From Teratosphaeria epicoccoides (taxonomy: Eukaryota; Ascomycota; Dothideomycetes; Mycosphaerellales; Teratosphaeriaceae), in contig JADDMT010000111.1 of the NCBI GenBank assembly GCA_021401465.1, positions 28,649 to 92,648 on the forward strand: a stretch of 64,000 nucleotides of DNA, written 5' to 3'. Shown here piece by piece: positions 1-9,072 of this stretch (the stretch's first letter is position 1; the number at the start of each line of letters is the position of its first letter). A program made the position numbers and the translations under genes. The notes under the pieces are model-generated. The model was not told the origin of the DNA. It made no database searches and saw nothing but the letters and a program-made list of their open reading frames with translations.

Positions 1-803
1 GTTCGCCGCAGGAGGTATTGGCAACATTGGCCGCCGTCTTCTGAGCAGGTGTGCACATCGCAGCAAGTCAAATCTATTACAGTAGACTCTCGATATAATG
101 CTAGCGCGGGAAGTTGAGCTCGTAACGTTACAGCCGCGAGATCAGTAATCAGCAACCTGCTAAGACGGCTAGCGCCATGGCATTGTGGCCAAAGCACCTG
201 CAAGGCCTTGCAGGTGCCGTAATAGGTCAAGCGCGTACCGAAAAGAGTGAGGCGTCGCTGAGTAAGTGAACGGTATCGAGCCGGTACGCGCTAGCCCTGG
301 TCCGATATTGACGCGAGATCGGTCTGTTCAAATGCCCTGCTTATTTAATGGGTCTCATCATACGGCTGAATCTGCCTACTTGCCCTAGGCTTGGCGCCTT
401 TTATTCTATAAGGATATGTATGGGAATAGACCTAGTTATGACTATAGTATAGTAGAACGAGATCCTTATTTTGCCTGCAAAATCTAGCAGGAGGTCCCGA
501 CGTACCGTTAGAAACGCGATATCCCTATTCGGTACATCAATCGTCGGGGTGGAGCTTCACCTGCAACTGAGCCGATGATATCATACATGGCTAAGAGGAT
601 GGAAGCCTGCATCTTCTCAGGTTCACATTGTCGATGAACAATCAACATAGGCCGGTAGGAGGTAGTGAATCTTTTACAGTCTCGCAAGCCCACGATTTGC
701 ATCACTCTCAAGCGTTCAGCTGGATCAACAACAACCAGTCAAACCGAAGGCAATACATGTACCTCCTTGATCGGTTCGACGCTGTCAACGCTGAACAAGC
801 AGT
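1..803. other. Left edge, no supported gene
   Basis: No open frame here looks like a known protein. The first 60 bases could be the 3' end of a gene cut by the window edge, but no motif decides this. Bases 167-296 hold a cluster of inverted repeats, described separately. The rest probably includes the promoter of the aldo/keto reductase that starts at 804. Confidence 0.4.
194..217. repeat. 24-base perfect palindrome within nested inverted repeats
   Basis: The two 12-base halves are exact reverse complements with no spacer. Two further inverted pairs enclose or flank it: 167-175 with 288-296 (9 bases) and 231-240 with 282-291 (10 bases). No gene is visible around it. It could be a decayed small transposon end, a regulatory site or chance. 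Confidence 0.5.
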
Positions 804-1662
804 ATGGCCAGCGAAACATTCAATCTGGCGTCGCGCGTCAAGCTTAACAATGGTCTTTCAATGCCCAGAATCCCATCTCGGCGTGTATCTCATGAACGGT
901 TCGGAAGCTTCGAAAGCTGTAGGTTTTGCTCTGGATGCCGGCTACAGAGCTGTGGACAGTGCACAGATGTACCACAACGAGAAAGAAGTTGGGAATGCCA
1001 TACTTTCTTGGCTTCGGAAGAGTCCTTCCGTGAAGAGGGAGGATATTCACTATACTACAAAGCTGGCAAGCAATAGTGACTACAAAAGAGCAAGATCGAG
1101 CATAACGCAGAGTGTCAAGGAATGCAGTCTCGGGTACATCGACCTGTTCCTTCTGCACAGCCCGTACGGTGGGCCAAGGGCTAGGTTAGAGAGCTGGAGG
1201 GCGGTCGAGGATGCGATCAACGACGGCGAAGTCAAAATCGGCGGCGTGTCGAATTATGGCGAAAAGCATCTAGGGGAACTGCTGTCTTCAAAGGACTTGA
1301 GAATCAGACCTGCTGTCAATCAAATTGAAGTCCATCCTTTCAATACTCGCTCCAAGCTCACGTCCTACTGCCAGTCTCATGGAATTGTGGTGGAAGCTTA
1401 TGCGCCTCTTGCGCGAGCGCTGCGTATGAAGCATTCGACGATTGTAGACTTGGCGAAGCAATATGGGTGTACCTCTGCACAACTGCTTGTGAGGTGGAGC
1501 CTGCAGCATGGATATGTGCCGTTGCCCAAGAGTGTGAGACAGGAGAGGGTTGTGGAGAATGCGTGTGTGGAAGGCTTTGTTATTGCGGAAGCAGATATGA
1601 TGAAGATGGACGGGCTGGATGAGTATCTGGTGACGGACTGGGATCCGCTTGATGCAGATTAG
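804..1662 (+). pseudogene. Aldo/keto reductase, frameshifted near its N-terminus
   Basis: This is an NADPH-dependent aldo/keto reductase (AKR), a cytosolic TIM-barrel enzyme that reduces aldehydes and ketones. The ATG at 804 opens a typical AKR beginning (VKLNNGLSMPRI), but the frame then breaks at about 865-880. The rest, from HLGVYLMNG to the stop at 1660-1662, lies in the +1 frame. Spacing suggests one extra base where the family has the Ile-Gly-Leu-Gly turn. Downstream, the catalytic tetrad is present: Asp in DAGYRAVDSAQMY, Tyr in the same segment, Lys in YTTKLAS and His in LLHSPYGG. The C-terminal NADPH-binding part (LPKSVRQERVVENA) is also intact. A shorter protein could start in the second frame at 850 but would lack strand beta-1. 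The break may be a sequencing error rather than a real lesion. Substrate is unknown. Confidence 0.75.
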
Positions 1663-2035
1663 ATTCGCTTTGGACCTCGCTGCATCATGTCGAACAGGGA
1701 GTTTGGTGTGCATAGCAAATATTGTTAGCTGCCTTAGGCTGCAGAAGTTCATGGCCCGAGCGCCCGCACGTCCACCTCGATGCTCCTTTGCCTACTCTTC
1801 CACCTCTGAGCCACGTCGCACACGATCGTGAAGACAATATCTACCGTGTCAAGATCAGATCCTGGCGGTGCAGTGATGGGTGTGCGAAGCTGTCGATGAC
1901 CTATGGCAGCGCGACAGGGTCTCCTGAGCTCTTCGGACGTGACCATAATTACTGGTGCGATAACTCGAACTGGGAAGAAGTTGTGCCTCTTACCGGTGTT
2001 GGGACTCAGCAGCAATCGCAATTGACGTCTCAATC
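1663..2035. other. Intergenic spacer between AKR and MED5
   Basis: No gene is visible. The spacer must hold the 3' end of the reductase and the promoter of MED5. I see no clear TATA box. Confidence 0.4.
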
Positions 2036-5000
2036 ATGCCGTGGCTCGATGCATCAACGCCTGGGCAAACAGCTATAGCGCAGTGGAAGATTTTGTTCAA
2101 GAATGCTTTGTTACGGCGTCTCCTAGCTGAAGAGCTGCCTCTCGAGGAGATGAAGCGGCTTCACCCAGTACCGCAAGCGGCGCTCGCGAGCGCGTTAATG
2201 GGAAATCGATCGGTTGAAGGCGTGGACGATCCGCTGCTTTTTCGATATGCCGAGCAGCTACTCAAACATGACTATGTGAGCACTGCAGACATAGCCACGG
2301 CGCTTCTGTCGCACTCCATGTATCCAGGAAAGGAGCGTCCTGCGCAGCTGAGTGCACATGCAACTGGGCTGCCGTCATGCGAAGAGAGAATCTTCACCCT
2401 CCTGGGGCAAATGCACGTCTCCGGAAAGCTCCATGTCAAGCCGTCACGTTTCCACCAGACTGTTTTCGTACTTACACGTTGGATGCATCTGATATCTGAG
2501 CACGAAATGAGTAAGCAGCTGGACACAGCGGGCCTCCACGATTTAGGACCCTCGGCCTACGGCGCCTACGAAGCACTCGCATCTCTCGTACTCACAATCT
2601 TCAGCAAACCGAATTTTAGAGATGTCGCAAAGCAGCCATGGTGGCGCGGACGACGTCCACAGGTCGTGCAGAAGCTGCAGGACTTTGACATGCATGTCTT
2701 GCAATGGATGCAATCTCATCTGGGCGGAAGGCTTCAGGCGCTGGCTGGGATACCGCCATTTGTTGAGACCAAGGCGGATGGTCGTCCGATGATAACCGGC
2801 CAGCAAATTGTCGAATTCGTCGCGGATCTGCCAGTCGTTCATACCAGGGCTGGTCTCTACATATACCTCAACTCTTGCTTGTGCGCTAGACCTTTCACCG
2901 ACGACCTGAGCATGCTGGGATACCTGCAAGCTAGGTATAACGGGGATAATCAGACGCTAGCCGTGGATCTGTTGACTGCCTCGTTCGACGTCTTGGCGAA
3001 TGCGCTTTTACGGAAGGATCGCACTGAGGATCTACCGCTAATACGCTCCTTCATCTGCAACAAAATACCTGCACTGCTTGCTATGCTCTCGGGGTACCTC
3101 GCTCCAATGACTGTGGAGTCTTGCATTCAGATGTCTTTCATCGGAAACATATCGATGGATGTTCTACCACCAATCAGTGCAGGCGACAAGGAGATTCGCG
3201 AGACGTTGAAACGGACCAGGTTGGAATGCCTCCAAGCCTGTGCGCTGTTTGGCCTGGTCACGGAAGCGACCATAGCTAGCATCATACAAGAGCCTTTCAC
3301 GCTACCGAAGGTCACGCGCTATAAGAAGGACGGCCTCGTGGCACAATGCAGCAGCAATCTTGCGAGGCTCGACAATTTGCTTGAAGAGCTCAAAGCAATG
3401 CAAGGCAATGCAGCAGCTATAGCTGGGTGTCTAGTTCAAGTCGTTAACAATCTATGCTCAAGCAAGGATACGATGTCATTGAAAAGCGTGTGCAACAGCT
3501 TCACCAGGCATGTGTCTGAAATGGATATTGTGTTGCAGTACGCCCAGCCTGGTGACCTGATATACCCTTTAGCTGTTCTGATGCACGACTGGGCACATGA
3601 TCAGGATCAGACGGAATTTACGCCGTCCTACGAAGAGTTCGCCTCGATACTGCTTTTCACACTTGCATTTATCCATCGTTACAGCATCACGAAATCGGAT
3701 GTGCCAGCTCTGCCAGGCGGCAACTTCGTATTCGACCTTTTACATAACATGACTTCGACGGGTGGATTAAGTGATGAGCAGAATAGCCAATTGAGCAAAT
3801 GGATCGACGGCCTTTTTGCTACAGACGAACATGGTGAGACGAGCGGAATCAGCGATGAAGTAATGCGCCAGTGCCCGCCGCAAGACTTCTACCGTCTGGT
3901 GCCCAGCTTGTTTGAACAGAGTATGTTGGCCTGCAGGTCTGGGCTGCTCAACTTGACCGTCTTCAAAGGCGGTCTCGAGCTCCTGCTGGAGCCATTCCTC
4001 CTGCCCTCTCTTGTATGTGGGCTAAGCTGGCTCACCAGGCATTCATTTGAAGACCATGGCGATGCCGACGTGCTTCTGCAAGTACTCGATAAGCTGCTCA
4101 AGCCCGCGGGCAGTTCTCAAGATACAAAAGCCATGCACAAAGCAGTGCTTGTCATGACAGCCGTCCCGCTGACAAGGTCACTCCAAAATCTGCTGAGAAA
4201 ACGGCCTAACAAGAAGGCGGCGGCCGGACTTGTCGAAATACTGAAGCCATACACGCAACAAACGGTTCAGCGCACCGCAAAGGCAAGCAGACTAGAACTC
4301 CTGAGCTGGGTCGAAGGTGCCACCAATGGCAACACTGCGCGATCTGGCCTCGTTCGGTCTATGCAAAATAGCGTTACCGCGTTGAACTCTTGGATGCAGG
4401 GCAATCCTCCGCCACCATACACCCACAAATTGATCTCAGCTGCCATCGAAGCGTGCGGCACTGAAACTGCCCTTCGCGCTCTGATCGATGTGCTCAAGAG
4501 CCTGACCGCCAATGGTAGCGGACCTCAGGCCCTAGATGTCTGTGCGGCCATCATATGTGCTCCTTCTGCGCCAATTTCTGCCGGATCCAGAGCTTCACTG
4601 CGCGACGACCTTCGACTCGCCATCGCTGACACCAACGGCAGCCTGGAGGAGCCAATCGAATCAGCCGAGGCCTTGGTGCGCCTGGCGAAAAGAGTGGAGA
4701 CCCAGCTCTCAATGCCCCAGCTTGCTCAACTGCCAATAGCGCTGCCAGTACAAGAGCAGTCTACGGACCAGATCATGCAAGATCTTGGTCTCACGACCGA
4801 CGCTGCAGCTGCTATAGGCCCCGACATTATCGCTGCTGGCCAGACCAGTGCAGCTGGTAGTGCGGTCCCTGATTTCTCTACTGCTGATCTTGCTGGCATT
4901 GACTCTGGGAGAAACGCGATTGAGAACGCGGCGCAGAGGGATATGCAGGGATTGGCTGCTGGCGGCTCCAGCATGTCAATGGACTTCGAAAGCTTCAACC

Positions 5001-5116
5001 TGGATACTGCGGCGCAACAATCTCAAGCCAGTGATGCACAGATTAATCAAGACGAAGATATATTTGCCGGTTTGGATGTGAACATGGGAGATCTGGACGA
5101 CTTTAACTTCTCATAG
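2036..5116 (+). CDS. MED5: Mediator of RNA polymerase II transcription subunit 5
   Basis: Uninterrupted frame of 1026 residues. It resembles fungal Med5/Nut1, a tail-module subunit of the Mediator complex that links activators to RNA polymerase II in the nucleus. The N-terminus (TAIAQWKILFKNALLRRLL) and the long all-helical body fit the family. So does the acidic, glutamine-rich tail ending in GDLDDFNFS, which is common in filamentous fungal homologues. The length is normal for Pezizomycotina. The ATG at 2036 is the first in frame and precedes the conserved region closely. No catalytic motif is expected. The assignment rests on overall composition and the two ends, so it is good but not absolute. 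Confidence 0.8.
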   Translation: MPWLDASTPGQTAIAQWKILFKNALLRRLLAEELPLEEMKRLHPVPQAALASALMGNRSVEGVDDPLLFRYAEQLLKHDYVSTADIATALLSHSMYPGKERPAQLSAHATGLPSCEERIFTLLGQMHVSGKLHVKPSRFHQTVFVLTRWMHLISEHEMSKQLDTAGLHDLGPSAYGAYEALASLVLTIFSKPNFRDVAKQPWWRGRRPQVVQKLQDFDMHVLQWMQSHLGGRLQALAGIPPFVETKADGRPMITGQQIVEFVADLPVVHTRAGLYIYLNSCLCARPFTDDLSMLGYLQARYNGDNQTLAVDLLTASFDVLANALLRKDRTEDLPLIRSFICNKIPALLAMLSGYLAPMTVESCIQMSFIGNISMDVLPPISAGDKEIRETLKRTRLECLQACALFGLVTEATIASIIQEPFTLPKVTRYKKDGLVAQCSSNLARLDNLLEELKAMQGNAAAIAGCLVQVVNNLCSSKDTMSLKSVCNSFTRHVSEMDIVLQYAQPGDLIYPLAVLMHDWAHDQDQTEFTPSYEEFASILLFTLAFIHRYSITKSDVPALPGGNFVFDLLHNMTSTGGLSDEQNSQLSKWIDGLFATDEHGETSGISDEVMRQCPPQDFYRLVPSLFEQSMLACRSGLLNLTVFKGGLELLLEPFLLPSLVCGLSWLTRHSFEDHGDADVLLQVLDKLLKPAGSSQDTKAMHKAVLVMTAVPLTRSLQNLLRKRPNKKAAAGLVEILKPYTQQTVQRTAKASRLELLSWVEGATNGNTARSGLVRSMQNSVTALNSWMQGNPPPPYTHKLISAAIEACGTETALRALIDVLKSLTANGSGPQALDVCAAIICAPSAPISAGSRASLRDDLRLAIADTNGSLEEPIESAEALVRLAKRVETQLSMPQLAQLPIALPVQEQSTDQIMQDLGLTTDAAAAIGPDIIAAGQTSAAGSAVPDFSTADLAGIDSGRNAIENAAQRDMQGLAAGGSSMSMDFESFNLDTAAQQSQASDAQINQDEDIFAGLDVNMGDLDDFNFS

Positions 5117-5349
5117 AGAGACAGCCGGATGCCAGGGCAGTGCCTGACGCAAGTAAATGGCGATGCGCTTCACAGATACGTGACGCAGAGGTCCAGTCGA
5201 TGCTGAAAGAAAAGAGAGTTCAGCAAATCCGCGTATGCTTTGCATGCCGAGAAAGCTGCGGGGTATGCTACTTTTTCAAGACTTCCAGATAGCGCATTCG
5301 CCCAACGTCCACGCAAATATCTGCAGTCAGCATCCGTCTGATCAGGAGA

Positions 5350-6401
5350 ATGCCTTATTCATTGCATGGGCGAAATGTGCTCGTGACTGGCGGATCCCGG
5401 TAAGCGTCCCCTCCCTTTGCCGTCGCCATCTGCCGGAACATGCCGAGCACTTGGGCCATTCCGAACCTCGCAAGCTGGTGAATGCAACACATGTTAAGAC
5501 TAGCGCAGCGGCCTTGGGGCAGTGATATGTCAGAAGTTTGCCGTAGAAGGATGTAATTTGGCCATCAATTACGCCAATAATGAGGCGCCTGCGCAGAAGC
5601 TTGCCGAGGAGCTACGGGCACAACACAGCAATATCAAGATAATCGTGCTGAAAGGCGACGCTGGCTCACTCGCCGCCTGTCAGAGTCTAGTTCAAGACAC
5701 TATCAAGGCTTTTGGTGGCATCGACGGCATCATAGCCAACGCGGGCTGGACCAAATTCACTGACTTCAACGATTTGGATGCCATGACCGAGGCTGAGTGG
5801 GACAAGTGCTGGGCCACGTGCGTGCACTCTGCACTCTGAGGATTAAAGACCGATGGACTGATTCCCCTTGCAGGAATGTCAAGGGGCCCCATGTATTGAC
5901 CAAAGAAGTCATGCCTCATTTCGAGAAGAATTCTGAGGGCGGCTTTTTCATCATAACATCCAGCATCGCAGGCAAATCCCTCAGTGGCAGCAGTATGGCC
6001 TACTCCGTCACCAAGGCTGCCCAACTCCACTTGATGAAATGTCTCGCCAAGACTCAAGGGTCTAAGATCAGGATCAACGCCGTGCTGCCGGGCCTACTTT
6101 TGACTGACTGGGGCAACCTTTTCGGCGAGGAGAAAATTTCGATGTTGAAGGATGCTGCTGCATTGAAGAAAGAGGCAGGCGCCGCTAGAAACAGCCGGTT
6201 TGTGCCGATAGCAATTCTAATGAAATGCAGACCGACCTTGAAGATTGCGCAGACGCCTTTGTCATGCTGGCGAAGAACACTTCAATCACAGGCCAGAATG
6301 TACATGTCGGTACGTTACCATTCGACGATGCTAGGCATGGCCTGACGCCCATACTGATTTTTCGTTGACCAGACTCTGGACTTATCATCCAGCATTTGTA
6401 G
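5350..6401 (+). CDS. Short-chain dehydrogenase/reductase, 5 exons
   Basis: A 255-residue classical short-chain dehydrogenase, usually an NADP(H)-dependent oxidoreductase. My exon model is 5350-5399, 5509-5817, 5874-6174, 6231-6309 and 6373-6401, and it keeps one frame throughout. The cofactor motif TGGSRGLG spans the first intron. NAG appears in IIANAGW. The catalytic Ser lies in IITSSIAG and the Tyr-x3-Lys is YSVTK. The third intron (6175-6230, 56 bases) seems to start with GC rather than GT; removing it joins KKE to TDLEDCADAF in frame. The 3' end gives the usual family ending after NTSITGQNVHVDSG. Substrate cannot be read from the sequence. Confidence 0.85.
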
Positions 6402-6670
6402 AGCCAATCGAGTTGCAAAGAAGGTCGAGAGCCAATCCTCTTCTGGCTGAGCGCGACATCGAATGCACTGGCCCGCAAGCATCTGGGGCCAGGACTATCC
6501 TTGGCCGTACGGCAGGAGACGACGAGAAAGTATGCGCCTACTGGAAGTCGGCGGCCTCTTCTCTTCTGTTTTTGCGAAATGTAACCACATGCCTCCCGTA
6601 CACACAGATTTCAGAGCCATGTTGTCAGTACAGACGAGCTTGCAAATGCAAGACGTCACTTCCATGGCGC

Positions 6671-9072
6671 TCATCGATCAGGCCCATACTTGGCGGCTTC
6701 AAACATTTCGCACAGCATCTTCTCGTTTTGCTCCTGAATATCCTGATCATGATGCCGGTCTGCGTTCGCGCTTCCAGGATCAATGCGCCGAATGAACTTG
6801 GCTGGGTTGCCCGCCACCACGGTGTTCTCCTTAACGTCCTAGACAAAGTAAGTAAGCGAGCATTCTGGTGAGACCGAGTCGCTGCTCGAGTACTTACCTT
6901 GGTGACCACGGAGCCAGCCCCGACGACCGCGCCGTTCCCAATCTTTCGGAATGGCATGATGATAACGTCCCCACCAATAAAGCAGTCATCGCCAATCTTG
7001 ATTGCTCCGGCATTGACCGGTCCATGGCTGCCTTTGCGCACTGACGGATCCACGCTCGCCGTGATGCCATAAAACTTCACGTTTGGACCGATCATAGTTC
7101 TGTCACCTATCCGCACGTCGCAAGCATCTTGAACGTAGCAGCCATATTGCACAATTACATCACTGCCAATGTGCAGATTGTAGCCGTACTCACAGTTGAA
7201 CGGACTCTCGACAATTGTGCGTTGGCCGATGTAGCCTTTGGGTCCATTGTATCCTTCGTCGCTGAGCTTGCGGAACTGGAGGAATTGCTGACGCGCAGTC
7301 GGGTCCACTATAGCCCGGAAGAAACGGCCTCGTTCTTCAGCAGATATGTGTGAAGACGTCTTGGCAGCATCATTGTAGCGTTCTAAGGCGCTCTTGCACT
7401 GCTGACGATCTTCGAGCAGCTCGCTGTCGACAAAGTGGCGGAATGGCCTGCCCAGCAGCATCTTATCCTTCTCGCTCAGGTAGCCGTTCGTGGCCAACGC
7501 ATGGGCCGCCACGCGGGCCGAGCTGGGATTACTGCCACTCATGCTGTCTAGTTCTCGTGTCGGAAGAGTGGCGACGCCGGATGGAGGACGGTAGTGGCTC
7601 ATGCTGGAACGATCAGACCAATGATCCACTGTTGAGGGTGGCGGCGGTGGCGCAGGGGGGAGCGAATTTGGTTGGCTATGAGGATAGGGAGGCAATGGCG
7701 GCTGCACTATCGGGCAATCCGAGGAGAGAGGAGGGGGCGGAGGCGGAGGCGGAGGTAGGCGTTCTGACATGAAATGAGACGACGGAGGCGGCGGGTGAGG
7801 AAGCGAGGGAGGTCCGTGCCAATGTGGCTGCTTCTGCCATCTGTCGCTCCGATAGTCTCGATGCCTGCAGTCGGCCGGGTGAACAGGTGGTTGCGGATGT
7901 CCCTGCGGGTCGTCGTCAGAAGGCCGCATGCCGGCCCAATGCGAGTAAGACAGACCTCCAGGGGGCGGGTTGTCCTCGGGACCATTGGAGTGATAGTGGC
8001 CGGCTGGGCCGTGCGAGGGCTCGTATGGTTGTTTTGCCTGGAGCGCGACGGGAGTATTCCTCGAGCTGGTTGCTTTGGTGAATCCACCTGGAGGCTTGGG
8101 TCCGTAGCCACGGCATGCGAACCCTCCACGTTCGCAATTTCCACAAGTTGGCTTGCGCTCATCGCACTTTTTCTTTCGATCTCTACAGGTATGACAACCA
8201 GTCTTGGTACGATTGCTGAAGTTCCTCTTCTTCTTTTTTGGATCGTACTCGCCTTGTTCTGAGCCGTACTGTCGTTGATGCTGAGACTTACCTGATGTCA
8301 CGGGTAGCGTGCTACTCACAGGTACAGAGTGTGCTGGAGCTGGTGCGGGTGGACTTATGCGCCGTGAAGGCGTCATCGGCGCTTGGGCTTGACTCGGAGT
8401 GCGCGGCTGAGATTCTGCAGGCAGGCCAAGCTCTCGTTGCAAGGAGGCTGCCAATCTGGCATTGATCTCTGGTCGTGCCGGGGGTGGTGGCTCGCCTTTA
8501 TTCCACCTTGCTACGGGCGAGCTTTCGCTGGACGAAGTCAATATCAAGAGTGGCACGCAATGATTATTTGCTCACCGTGAATATGCTCCCAACCTCAAAA
8601 GTGGTGTTTGAGGCCGATGCTCAGATGCATGATCCCGAGCATGTTCATCTGGCCGGACTGGAGATGTCACGTCGATTGCAGAGTCCATATTGGTTGCTCG
8701 ACGAGGTGGCGTCTCGCGCCTATCTGCTGCTGCATGCTCGCCACCACGCGTGGCTTCTACTGAGCCCAAACGCTTACGCTTCCGGCCATCTCTATTCCCG
8801 ACCTGCAGCTCGTGTGATGGTGGATCATGAAAATGAGCACCTTGACTGCTGTAAGACGTGTCCTGATGATGTGATCTAGATGATGCCGCGGTCGATGTCT
8901 GAATCCTTTCCAGACTTGGAAGGGTGGATGGTTCTCGAGGCTGATCGTTGGGTCTGAACAACGACAACGGATGTTTGTCACCATTGACAGCTGTGAAACC
9001 GGGAGAGGGCGTGTCAGTCCGACCCATTGATGGTCTGCGGAGAAGACCTCCATGTAGTGGCGAGGCCGCCAT
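6671..9072 (-). CDS. Zn2Cys6 DNA-binding domain fused to a maltose-acetyltransferase-like domain
   Basis: A protein of about 764 residues in three exons (9072-8576, 8527-6898, 6838-6671); introns are 8528-8575 and 6839-6897. After a disordered N-terminal third comes a Gal4-type zinc cluster, CHTCRDRKKKCDERKPTC followed by GNCERGGFAC. A long proline-rich linker follows. The C-terminal part begins with a Mac-type segment (LSEKDKMLLGRPFRHF), then a left-handed hexapeptide-repeat acetyltransferase fold (IGSDVIVQYGCYV, IGDRTMIGPNVKFYG, IGDDCFIGGDVIIMP, IGNGAVVGAGSVVTK) and ends with VVAGNPAKFIR. This is the NodL/LacA family, which transfers acetyl from acetyl-CoA to sugars. Zinc cluster proteins act in the nucleus, so the protein may couple DNA binding to acetyl-CoA or a sugar ligand; that is inference. 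I recall similar fusions in other filamentous fungi. Confidence 0.85.

Noticed and set aside
1..100. 3' end of a gene with a GGIGNIG segment
   Set aside because: Different frames give equally plausible short peptides and no motif decides; the rest of the gene, if any, is outside the window.
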